A program made the position numbers and the translations under genes. The notes beneath the pieces were generated by a model. The model worked only from the letters and a program-made list of their open reading frames with translations. It made no database searches and had not been told where the DNA came from. DNA of 64,000 bases from Deinococcus aquaticus (GTDB lineage: Bacteria; Deinococcota; Deinococci; Deinococcales; Deinococcaceae): NCBI RefSeq assembly GCF_028622095.1, contig NZ_CP115166.1, forward strand, positions 186,001 through 250,000. Direction: 5' to 3'. Positions 1 through 7,544 of this stretch are shown piece by piece (position 1 is the first letter of the stretch; every line of letters starts with the position of its first letter).

Positions 1-191
1 AACGGCCCGAGGCGCGTGACGACCCGTGAGAGCAGCAGCAGCGGGTAATACGCCTCGTTGCGCTGCACGCGCGGGTCGCCCAGCGGCTCGATCTCGTCGA
101 GGGCGGTGGCCAGGCGCATCACGCCGCCGCGGTGAATCTGCCCGTCGGACGTGTGCAGTCCGGCGGGCAGCATGAAAGACAGTTCGTTCAC
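1..191 (-). CDS. Tail-assembly-like protein of the injection system (partial)
   Basis: The gene runs off the left edge of the window, so only its first ~63 codons are seen. The N-terminus reads LPAGLHTSDGQIHRGGVMRL and continues with LDEIEPLGDPRV and YYPLLLLSRVVTRLG. This pattern is typical of the short proteins next to tube genes in eCIS and contractile phage clusters, often annotated as phage tail assembly protein. A GTG at 191 is the likely start; an in-frame ATG follows at 173. It lies 23 nt downstream of the tube gene on the same strand, so it is probably co-transcribed with it. The family assignment is from memory of the motif; the role (assembly chaperone or tube-associated factor) is inferred. 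Confidence 0.6.
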   Translation of the reverse strand, partial: MNELSFMLPAGLHTSDGQIHRGGVMRLATALDEIEPLGDPRVQRNEAYYPLLLLSRVVTRLGP

Positions 192-214
192 GCGTCAGTC
201 CGGGTCACGGGTGC

Positions 215-673
215 TTAGCCGCCCGCGGGGACGCGCTTGTAGCCCTCGTGGGTGATGGTCAGTTCCTCGATGGCGACCTCGTTGCTCTTGGCGTCGTAGG
301 TGGGGCCGTTCAGTTTGCTGGGCCAGGCGCGCTCGAAGGTCCAGGCGGCGACGGGCTCGCCTTTCTGGTTGTGCAGGGTGATGGTGCCGCTGCGGCGGGC
401 CTCGTCCATGTTGCCTTCCTCGACCTGCTGACGCCACACCCACATGTCCATGTCGTTGGTGATGCCGCGCTTGAGGACGATGTCGTTGTACTTCATGGTG
501 CCGGGTTCGCGGATCAGGACGGCGCGGCCCTTGGCGTCGGTGGCGCGGTACTCGACGACCTGACTTTCGCTGCCCAGGCCGCTGCATTCGCGGAAGGCGC
601 CGACCACCTTGTTATCGAACTGAACGCTGAAGTAGGCGGCAACGAGGGGGTCCTTACGGGTGGGTGCGGTCAT
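215..673 (-). CDS. eCIS inner tube protein (gp19/Hcp-like)
   Basis: This 152-aa protein matches the T4 gp19-like tail tube family that forms the inner tube of extracellular contractile injection systems. Visible hallmarks are the opening PLVAAYFSVQFD, FRECSGLGSE, the charged strand KYNDIVLKRGIT, MWVWRQQVEEG and the closing VAIEELTITHEGYKR. Length is normal for the family. The start ATG at 673 follows a strong GGAGG. It lies 92 nt downstream of the sheath gene on the same strand, as is usual for sheath-tube pairs. Only one tube gene is visible; eCIS loci often carry two or three, so others may lie left of the window. Confidence 0.9.
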   Translation of the reverse strand: MTAPTRKDPLVAAYFSVQFDNKVVGAFRECSGLGSESQVVEYRATDAKGRAVLIREPGTMKYNDIVLKRGITNDMDMWVWRQQVEEGNMDEARRSGTITLHNQKGEPVAAWTFERAWPSKLNGPTYDAKSNEVAIEELTITHEGYKRVPAGG

Positions 674-765
674 ATGAATACCTCCAGTGAAAGAGCGGGG
701 AGCAGGGGGACGCAGGAGTCGGGATGGGGGACACAGGGCGTCCCCCGGAAGTCAGGCGGTGCGGG

Positions 766-2406
766 TTACTGTCCGCCGCCGGCGTACTGGCTGAAGCGGA
801 ACACGATGAATTCGGCGGGTTTCACGGGCGCCAGGCCGATCTCGACCTGCAGGACGCCACGGTCGCGGATCTCGTCGGGGTTCAGTTCGGCGTCGCACTT
901 CACGTAGAAGGCCTCGCGGGTGGTGTTGCCGAACAGGGCGCCGTCACGCCAGACGCTGGTCAGGAAGGAGTTGATGTCGCGGCGGATGCGGAACCACAGG
1001 TTCTCGTCGTTGGGTTCGAAGACCGCCCACTGGGTGCCGCGTTCGATGCTCTTCTCGACGTAGTTGAACAGGCGCCTGACCGGCACGTAGCGCCACTGGG
1101 CGTTGCTGGACAGCGTCCGGGCGCCCCAGACGCGCACGCCCATGCCGGGGAACTCGCGGATGCAGTTCACGCCGATGGGGTTCAGGATGTCCTGCTCGCT
1201 CTTGGTGATCTGCAGGGCCGGCCCGAGAATGCCGCGCAGGACCTCGTTGGCGGGGGCCTTGTGCACGCCGCGTTCCACGTCGCTGCGGGCGTAGATGCCG
1301 GCCACGAAGCCGCTGGGCGGGACCATCATGGGGCTGCCGTCGGGGCCTTCGATCTTGACCCAGGGGTAGTACATGGCGGCGTAACTGGAGTCGAAGTTCG
1401 TCTCGACGTTGCGCCACTGCACGGCCTGCTGGGGGGTCAGGTCCGGGGGCGTGTCGAGCAGCGCGATGCGGTTGGCGTTGCGTTCGCAGTGGTCGATCAG
1501 GGCGCGCTGCACGGCCTTCACGCCGTCCGCGCCGATCATGCCGGCCTGGTAGGCGCTCATCAGGTCAGGCACGGCGATCATGCTGACTTCCTCGGCGATT
1601 TCGAGGCTCTCGATCCCGCTGCGGCTGTCCACGCTGCCCACGAAGTCCTGACCCTTGAGTTCGCGGCCTTCCTCGATCACGTTGCTGTGGGCCTGCAGCA
1701 CGTAACTGCCGACCTCGGGTGCACGTTCCACGAGGGGGCCGGTGGAGCTGGCTTCCTCGATGGTGATCAGGGTGCTTTCCTTGTTGATGACGTCCGCGAC
1801 GCTGCGGCTGTGCTTCTTGCCGATCGAGACGTTCGGGAAGGTTTCGGTCACGTCGTTGCGGGTGACGCGCAGCGTGAACAGGCCGTCGCTGCCCTCGTCG
1901 GGACCGGCGGGGCCGCCGTCGGCCGGTTTGCCGTCCTTGCCTTTGGGGGCCTGGTCGGGTTTGACGGGGTCGGGGGCGAGGACCTCGATCTGAATGTCGC
2001 TCTGGCGGCTGTCGCGGGCGACGATGCTGAGGCTGGGCACGGCCTTGCTGGCGCGGCTGGGAAGTTGCAGCGGCCGGGCGGCCTCGACGGTGCGCGCGCC
2101 CTTGGCTTCTGCCTGGTTGGGAACGAGGCGCACGACGTAGCAGCGGGTGCCGCCGTTGTTGAAGTACGCGTACACGGACTGCGCCAGGTACGCGCCTTCC
2201 ATGAAGGGGTTGCGTTCGCCGCCGGCGGTGACGGTTCCGAAGATTTCCTTGAATTTCTGCCAGTTGGCCACGAACACCGGGGTGTTGGCGGGACCGTTCG
2301 GGGCGAAGCCCACGAAGGCTGCGGTGGTGGTACTGACGCCCTCGATGGGGCGGGGACCGCTCTGGGTTTCTTCGACGTAGACGCCTGGGGATAGGTATTC
2401 GGCCAT
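766..2406 (-). CDS. eCIS tail sheath protein
   Basis: A 546-aa contractile sheath subunit. The N-terminus MAEYLSPGVYVEE is the classic sheath opening, followed by TTTAAFVGFAPNGP. The C-terminal half carries the conserved sheath fold: GVRVWGARTLSSNAQWRYVP, ESIERGTQW-like SIERGTQWAVFEPN, and GNTTREAFYVKCDAELNP near the end. Residues about 145-175 form a Lys/Gly/Pro/Asp-rich linker that probably separates the variable surface domain from the conserved core. The ATG at 2406 follows CCGGAGGAACTCC on the minus strand, so the open frame upstream of it (to 2562) is not part of the protein. It is the first gene of the leftward arm of the locus and is divergent from the cap gene. Confidence 0.93.
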   Translation of the reverse strand: MAEYLSPGVYVEETQSGPRPIEGVSTTTAAFVGFAPNGPANTPVFVANWQKFKEIFGTVTAGGERNPFMEGAYLAQSVYAYFNNGGTRCYVVRLVPNQAEAKGARTVEAARPLQLPSRASKAVPSLSIVARDSRQSDIQIEVLAPDPVKPDQAPKGKDGKPADGGPAGPDEGSDGLFTLRVTRNDVTETFPNVSIGKKHSRSVADVINKESTLITIEEASSTGPLVERAPEVGSYVLQAHSNVIEEGRELKGQDFVGSVDSRSGIESLEIAEEVSMIAVPDLMSAYQAGMIGADGVKAVQRALIDHCERNANRIALLDTPPDLTPQQAVQWRNVETNFDSSYAAMYYPWVKIEGPDGSPMMVPPSGFVAGIYARSDVERGVHKAPANEVLRGILGPALQITKSEQDILNPIGVNCIREFPGMGVRVWGARTLSSNAQWRYVPVRRLFNYVEKSIERGTQWAVFEPNDENLWFRIRRDINSFLTSVWRDGALFGNTTREAFYVKCDAELNPDEIRDRGVLQVEIGLAPVKPAEFIVFRFSQYAGGGQ

Positions 2407-2710
2407 GGAGTTCCTCCGGATAGACAGCAGGGTTAAGGGGGGCGCGCCGGGTCTGGCGGCACCCTCGGGTTGTGAGATACCCAACATGGCAGACCGACCG
2501 GACCGACTCAAGCGAAGTTGAGCAGACGCGGGCGGGGGGTAGGTCCTATACTGACCAGTCATTCATTCAGAGTCGAGGCCGAAACTTGAAAAATAGTGTT
2601 GCAGGACGACAAATTTCAGTGCGAAACTCCACAAGCCGCCCGCTGGTGGGGGCCGCTGGGGGGATGCCGGATCCACTGTCTTCAGGCCCGTCCGGGCAGG
2701 GGTCCAGCGC
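2407..2710. other. Divergent intergenic control region of the injection system
   Basis: These 304 bp separate the leftward sheath/tube arm from the rightward baseplate operon and must hold both promoters. Visible: an inverted repeat CTCAA-N6-TTGAG at 2507-2522, a -10-like TATACT at 2547-2552 with no convincing -35 at normal spacing, and an AT-richer stretch about 2545-2640 that stands out from the GC-rich flanks. No gene is supported here. The palindrome is a reasonable operator candidate, but no regulator is encoded beside it. Confidence 0.4.
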
Positions 2711-3616
2711 GTGATCGACGAAGTTCAGCAGTCCCTGAAGGAACTTGTCTATACCGAGGCGGGCCTGCCGCGTGACGCGCTCGACATCCGCTTCGCGGCT
2801 CCCACACCGGCCTGGGTGTCGGGCCTGACACGCCCCACCCTGAACTTCTTCATGCACGACCTGCGCGAGAACGCCTCGCTGCGGTCCATGGAATTCACGC
2901 ACGCCCACACCGGTCTGGGCGTGACCCGCACCCTGGCCCCGCGCCGCATGGACCTGCGCTTTCTGGTCACGGTGTTCTTCAAGGCGCAACTGGACGAACT
3001 GGGCCGCGACGAGTGGCAGGTGCTGTGGCGCGTGCTGGCCGCCCTGATGCGCCAGGACGAATGGGAGGACCGCTATCTGCCCGCCGCCGCCCGCGACACG
3101 GGCCTGGGCATCCTGGGCCTGATCACGCCCGGTGACGCCAGCAGCGGCGTGTTCAGCAGTCTGGGACAGGCCGTGCGGCCCCACCTGAACTACACCGTGA
3201 CCGTCCCGCTCGACCTGGGCGTCACGACCCGCTCCCCCATGGTCCTGGAACGCGACCTGAGTTTCCGCGCGCAGGCCACGCCCGGCGAGCAGCCCCCCGT
3301 TTCCCGCCGCGTCCGCAGCAGCTGGCAACTGCTGGACGAACTCGGGCAGCCGATCGCGGACGCCCTGGTGCGCAGCGAGGGTGGCCGCGATGGCAGCGGC
3401 GCGCGCGCCTTCAGTGACGAGGCGGGCGTCGTGCACCTGAACGTCAGCCGCAGCGAGGTGCAGCAACTGCGCGTGCTGACCCTCGACGGCCGCGCCCTGA
3501 CCCTCCCGGCCCACGACCACGCCGCGACCACCGGCGCACCCGGCCCACACGCGCTGCCCGCTGAATCACCGTCGCCCAGCGCGCCGCTCTCGCCTGCCGA
3601 GCCGGGGTCCGCGTGA
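2711..3616 (+). CDS. DUF4255 (Pvc16/Afp16-like) cap or tail-terminator protein
   Basis: A 301-aa protein with the DUF4255 (Pvc16 N-terminal) fold over residues about 1-190: an opening IDEVQQSLKELVYTEAG, then TRPTLNFFMHDLRENASLRS, PRRMDLRFLVTVFF, and a central LLAALMRQ-type helix. Family members cap the distal end of the sheath-tube in eCIS particles. Residues about 205-265 look like an extra beta-sandwich (SSWQLLDELGQPIADALV through LRVLTLDGRAL), and the tail is Pro/Ala/Ser-rich. The start is GTG at 2711. It opens the plus-strand operon, and its stop overlaps the next reading frame as GTGA. Confidence 0.85.
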   Translation: MIDEVQQSLKELVYTEAGLPRDALDIRFAAPTPAWVSGLTRPTLNFFMHDLRENASLRSMEFTHAHTGLGVTRTLAPRRMDLRFLVTVFFKAQLDELGRDEWQVLWRVLAALMRQDEWEDRYLPAAARDTGLGILGLITPGDASSGVFSSLGQAVRPHLNYTVTVPLDLGVTTRSPMVLERDLSFRAQATPGEQPPVSRRVRSSWQLLDELGQPIADALVRSEGGRDGSGARAFSDEAGVVHLNVSRSEVQQLRVLTLDGRALTLPAHDHAATTGAPGPHALPAESPSPSAPLSPAEPGSA

Positions 3617-3816
3617 CCCGCCCCGTTCCCCGCTCCGCCCTCCGCTCCGCCCCTGGCCCCGCCGAGTACCGCGCCGCAATCTCGCCCACGGAACGGCCCG
3701 CCGTGAGCTACAGTGCCGCCGATCCCACCCGGCCCGCCCCGGCCTCCGCCCTTCCCGGTTCCGTTCTCAGCTGGCCCGCTCTGCGCCGCGCGCAGGACAC
3801 AGGAGGCCCCCGGTGA
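3613..3816 (+). CDS. Possible 67-aa protein coupled to its neighbours
   Basis: This frame begins with GTG inside the stop of the cap gene (GTGA) and ends with TGA inside the GTG start of the gp25 gene (again GTGA), so it exactly bridges the two. That geometry suggests translational coupling. Against it, the sequence is Pro/Ala/Arg/Ser-rich with no recognised motif, which any GC-rich spacer can produce, and no clear ribosome binding site is seen. An internal GTG at 3703 is an alternative start. Function unknown; it may be only a read-through spacer. Confidence 0.35.
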   Translation: MTRPVPRSALRSAPGPAEYRAAISPTERPAVSYSAADPTRPAPASALPGSVLSWPALRRAQDTGGPR

Positions 3817-4325
3817 CCCAGTCCAGACTTCCCACCCAGCCCGCCGCGTCGCCGGCCGCTTCCCAGGTGTCCCGCCCAGCAGGCCAGTTGCAGGCCACGC
3901 AGAGCAGCGTCGCGCGGGTCGCCGGGTCCGGGCGCGACCGGGCCGACGTGCTGGGCACCGGCGTGGCCTTCCCGATCGGCGTGAACCCGCGCGGGCAGCT
4001 GGCCATGGTGTCCGGCGAGCGCGCCGTGACCCAGGCGATCCTGAGCCTGCTGATGACCGCGCGCGGCCAGCGGGTCATGCGCCCCGAGTACGGGTGCCGC
4101 ATTCACGAACTGGTGTTCGCGCCCGGTGACGCCACCACCCTGGGCCTCGCGTCGTACTACGTTGACGAGGCCCTGCGCGCCTGGGAGCCCCGCATCGAGG
4201 TCGATCAGGTCGAGGCGCAACTGGACGCGCAGGACACCGCCCGCATCGTCGTGGACATCCGCTACCGCCTGAAAGACAACCCGGAGCCCCGCTCGCTGGT
4301 CTTCCCGTTCTACCGCTCCCTGTAA
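3813..4325 (+). CDS. Baseplate wedge protein, gp25-like (Afp9)
   Basis: A 170-aa member of the GPW/gp25 family, which nucleates sheath assembly on the baseplate. Residues about 45-165 hold the domain: GTGVAFPIGVNPRGQLAM, AVTQAILSLLMTARGQRVM, RPEYGCRIHELVFAP, and a closing IVVDIRYRLKDNPEPRSLVF. The GTG start at 3813 has AGGAGG at 3801-3806. Residues 1-45 are a Pro/Ala/Gln-rich extension not found in short gp25 proteins; a later start inside it cannot be excluded. It lies between the cap and baseplate J genes, the usual order in eCIS operons. Confidence 0.9.
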   Translation: MTQSRLPTQPAASPAASQVSRPAGQLQATQSSVARVAGSGRDRADVLGTGVAFPIGVNPRGQLAMVSGERAVTQAILSLLMTARGQRVMRPEYGCRIHELVFAPGDATTLGLASYYVDEALRAWEPRIEVDQVEAQLDAQDTARIVVDIRYRLKDNPEPRSLVFPFYRSL

Positions 4326-4428
4326 CCCCCGCCCCCCAGGCACCGCCCCATTGCACCCGACCCACCCGACCCCGACCCAACCGGGCCGCTGCGCCCGCCT
4401 CAACTTTCCTCACCCTGGAGACCCCGCC

Positions 4429-6558
4429 GTGCCCTTACCGACCGTGAACCTCGACGACCGACGCTTCGACGACATTCTCGACGAGGCGCGCCGGCTGATT
4501 CCGCAGTACTGCCCGGAATGGACCGACCACAACGCCAGCGACCCCGGCATCGCCATCATCGAGATCTTCGCCTGGATGACGGACCTGCTGCTGTACCGCG
4601 TGAATCAGGTGCCGGACAAACTCCTGATCGCGTTCCTGGACATGATTGGCGTGCAACTGGCCCCGCCCCGCGCGGCCGGCGCGCCCGTCACCTTCTACCT
4701 CAGTGCCCCGCAGGACACGCCGCTGGCCATCGCGGCCGGCACCGAGGTCGCCACGCTGCGCACCGAGGTGAACGAGGCGATCGTGTTCTCCACCGAGCGC
4801 GGCGGGGTGGTCCGCCCGCCCACCCTGCTGGGCCTGTTCAGCGCGAACACCCTGGCGCAGGTGCGGATGGACAGCGACGGACTGACCGGCGCGGATGGAG
4901 GCGTCACCGCCGGGACCGGTCCGGGTGGCGCGGGCACCCAGCACGACCTGGCGCAACTGGGCCTGCCGGGGCACCGTTTTCCGATCTTCCAGCCGGAACC
5001 GCGTCCCGGTGACGCGCTGTTCGTGCAGCTGGCCGGGGATCACAGTGATCACGTGCTGGCCCTGACCTTCGGCGTGGAACTCGCGGGCGGGGCGGGCGTG
5101 AACCCCAACCACCCGCCGTACGTGTGGGAGGCGTGGCAGGGCGGCGTGGGCCGCTGGGCGACCTGCGAGGTCGAGTACGACGGCACCCAGGCCTTCAACG
5201 TGAGCGGCGAACTGATTCTGCGGCTGCCCGCCATGCGCGAGGGCGTGTTCTTCGACACCAGCGGCTACTGGCTGCGCTGCCGCCTGACGAACGAGCAGAT
5301 GCACGCCGGGTACAAGGTCAGCCCCGACCTCGAAACCTTGCAGATCGACGCGCGCGGCGTCACGGTCCCCGCCCGGCACGCGACCATCGTGCGCAGCGAA
5401 CTGCTGGGCCAGAGCAGCGGCGTGCCCGGCCAGCGGTTCCGGCTGCTGCACGGCCCGGTCCTGAACCTCGACCCGGAACGCGACGTGATCGAGGTCATGA
5501 CCCCGGAAGGCGACGCGCACCTGTACGCGCCGGTCACGGACTTCTCGGCGTCCGCGCCGGACGACCGGCACTTCACGCTCGACACGGGCAGCGGCGAGGT
5601 GTCCTTCGGGCCCAGCATCCTGCAACCCGACGGCAGCGTGTACCGCTTCGGCGCGGTGCCCCCTCAGGACGCCACGGTCCGCATGCGCCGCTACCAGTAC
5701 GGCGGCGGGGCCAGCGGCAACGTCCCGGCCCGCACGCTGACCGTCCTGAAAAGCAGCATCCCGTACGTGGCCCGCGTGACCAACCACGCCCCGGCCGCCG
5801 GGGGCCGCAACGGGCAACTGCTCGAGGACGCCATTCAGCGCGTGCCGACGCTGCTGCACACCCGCACCCGCGCCGTCACCGCCGACGATTACGAACACCT
5901 GGCGGCGCAGGTGCCGGGCGTCGCCCGCGCCCGCAGCGTCACGCCGAACATGGCCACGCCCGGCCAGACGTACCCGGGGCAACTGCGCGCCCTGAACGTC
6001 CCGCCCGGACAGGTGACGCTGGCCGTGCTGCCCAGCGTGTCCTTCGAGGATCAGATCGTGCGGGGCGACGACAGCACCGACCCGTTCGCACCGCTGACCG
6101 GGCGGATCGCGCCGGAACGCCTGACCCTGAGCGCCGAACTGAGAAGCGCCGTGCAGGAGGACCTGGACCTGCGCCGCCCGGTCGGCACGACCCTGGACCT
6201 GCGCGCCCCGCAGTACGTGTGGGTCAGCGTGACCGCCACCATCCGCGCGTACGCCGGGGCCAGCCGCCCCGCCCGTGAGGACGTGCGCCGCCGCGCCACC
6301 CAGGCGCTGTACGGCTACCTGAACCCCTACACGGGCGGCCCGGACGGGCGCGGCTGGCCGTTCGGGCGGACCCTGAGCCTCAGCGAACTGTACGGCCTGC
6401 TGCGCGGCGTGAGCGGCGTGGAAGTCGCCGAGGACGTGCAGGTTGTGCTGACCGAACCCGGCCAGCCGCAGCAGCGGGAAACCATCACCGGCAGCCTGCC
6501 GCTGCCCCCGCAGGCGCTGATCGTCTCGGACGTTCACCACGTGCGGGTGGATCACTGA
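4429..6558 (+). CDS. Baseplate J-like wedge protein (Afp11)
   Basis: A 709-aa putative baseplate assembly protein of the gp6/baseplate J type. Key features are the N-terminal VNLDDRRFDDILDEARRLIP, then WTDHNASDPGIAIIEIFAWM and VPDKLLIAFLDMIGVQL, and the downstream J-domain segments RTRAVTADDYEHLAAQVPGV and YGYLNPYTGGPDGRGWPFGR, followed by LSELYGLLRGVSGVEVAED. The likely start is GTG at 4429 with GGAG upstream, giving MPLPTVNLDDRRF; the open frame upstream of it is low complexity. The stop overlaps the next start as TGATG. Together with gp25 and tail protein I it would form the wedge of the eCIS baseplate. Confidence 0.9.
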   Translation: MPLPTVNLDDRRFDDILDEARRLIPQYCPEWTDHNASDPGIAIIEIFAWMTDLLLYRVNQVPDKLLIAFLDMIGVQLAPPRAAGAPVTFYLSAPQDTPLAIAAGTEVATLRTEVNEAIVFSTERGGVVRPPTLLGLFSANTLAQVRMDSDGLTGADGGVTAGTGPGGAGTQHDLAQLGLPGHRFPIFQPEPRPGDALFVQLAGDHSDHVLALTFGVELAGGAGVNPNHPPYVWEAWQGGVGRWATCEVEYDGTQAFNVSGELILRLPAMREGVFFDTSGYWLRCRLTNEQMHAGYKVSPDLETLQIDARGVTVPARHATIVRSELLGQSSGVPGQRFRLLHGPVLNLDPERDVIEVMTPEGDAHLYAPVTDFSASAPDDRHFTLDTGSGEVSFGPSILQPDGSVYRFGAVPPQDATVRMRRYQYGGGASGNVPARTLTVLKSSIPYVARVTNHAPAAGGRNGQLLEDAIQRVPTLLHTRTRAVTADDYEHLAAQVPGVARARSVTPNMATPGQTYPGQLRALNVPPGQVTLAVLPSVSFEDQIVRGDDSTDPFAPLTGRIAPERLTLSAELRSAVQEDLDLRRPVGTTLDLRAPQYVWVSVTATIRAYAGASRPAREDVRRRATQALYGYLNPYTGGPDGRGWPFGRTLSLSELYGLLRGVSGVEVAEDVQVVLTEPGQPQQRETITGSLPLPPQALIVSDVHHVRVDH

Positions 6559-7544
6559 TGCCGCAACTTCAGGTCCGGCAGCGCGGGGACGTGCTGCGCA
6601 CCCTGAACCTCGGGATGCGCCAGCTGTCCATCGGCCGCACGCCCGACAACGGCCTGCCGCTGCGCGACCCGTCCGTGGCCGTGCGGCACGCCGAGATCAG
6701 CGTGGAAGGCGGCGCGCTGCTGCTGACCGACCTGACTGGCGGCGAGGCCTCCACCTTCGTGAACGGCCACCGCCTGACCCCCCACCAGCCCTGGCGACTG
6801 GAGCACGGCGACGAGATCCAGATCGGGCCGTTCACGGTCGCGTTCCTCAGCGAGGCGGCCGCCGCGCCCGCCGAGGCCCCACAGGGCCGCACGGACGTGC
6901 AGGGCACCCTGGCCGCCCACCCGGCCCGGCCGCCCATCCCGACCTTCCCGGCCCCGCGGCCCCCCCTGGGCGGCCCGGCGCTGTACACGTCGTTCCTGCC
7001 GCCGTACTTTCAGGAATCCGAGTTCCTGGGCCGCTTCCTGAAAATCCTGGAAGGCGTGTGGGAGCCCATGCAGCGCCGCCAGGACAGCGTGGACCTGCAC
7101 TTCGATCCGCGCGTGTCGCCGCCGCAACTGCTGGGCTGGATGGCCGGGTGGCTGGGCGTGCCTCTGGACCCGCACTGGCCCGAGGCGCGGCAGCGGGCGT
7201 GGCTGCGCGAGGCGGTCACGCTGTACCGCTGGCGCGGCACCCGCTACGGCCTGAGCCGCGCCCTGGAAACCGTGTTCGGCCTGACGCCCGTGCTGAGCGA
7301 GGATTCCGCGCAGCCGCACACGCTGCGCGTCACGCTGCTCGACTCGCTGGACGGTGACGACACGGCCAGCCGCGAGGCCATCACCGCCTTCGTGCAGCGC
7401 CACGCCCCGGCGCACACGCAGGTCACGGTGGAGTTCGTGGACGCGCCCACGCCCCCAGGCCACACCGCAGCCCAGACTCCAGACCAGACCACTCCGCCGC
7501 CCTCCCCCAGCGGGCCGGGCGGCCCCCAGGCAGGTACCGCATGA
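6558..7544 (+). CDS. FHA domain fused to phage tail protein I (Afp12-like)
   Basis: A 328-aa fusion. Residues about 1-100 are an FHA-like beta-sandwich (IGRTPDNGLPLRDP, VRHAEISVEG, TFVNGHRL). Residues about 140-305 are the tail protein I domain: LYTSFLPPYFQESEFLGRFL, MQRRQDSVDLHFDPRVSP, LLGWMAGWLGVPLD, VTLYRWRGTRYGLSRALETV. The two are joined by a Pro/Ala linker, and a second Pro-rich tail ends the protein. In the FHA part the usual phosphothreonine-binding positions look changed: VSRxH reads VAVRH (Ala41, Val42), and the NG before TFVNG is Ala64-Ser65. It may therefore bind proteins without phosphate. The stop overlaps the pseudokinase start as ATGA. Confidence 0.85.
   Translation: MPQLQVRQRGDVLRTLNLGMRQLSIGRTPDNGLPLRDPSVAVRHAEISVEGGALLLTDLTGGEASTFVNGHRLTPHQPWRLEHGDEIQIGPFTVAFLSEAAAAPAEAPQGRTDVQGTLAAHPARPPIPTFPAPRPPLGGPALYTSFLPPYFQESEFLGRFLKILEGVWEPMQRRQDSVDLHFDPRVSPPQLLGWMAGWLGVPLDPHWPEARQRAWLREAVTLYRWRGTRYGLSRALETVFGLTPVLSEDSAQPHTLRVTLLDSLDGDDTASREAITAFVQRHAPAHTQVTVEFVDAPTPPGHTAAQTPDQTTPPPSPSGPGGPQAGTA

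Noticed and set aside
724..2394. Open frame on the plus strand opposite the sheath gene
   Set aside because: Low-complexity Gly/Ala/His/Asp-rich translation with no motif; the minus strand encodes a clear sheath protein.
2540..2560. Full sigma70 promoter for the plus-strand eCIS operon
   Set aside because: TATACT is a fair -10, but the nearest -35-like TTGAGC is 23 nt away, too far for a confident call.
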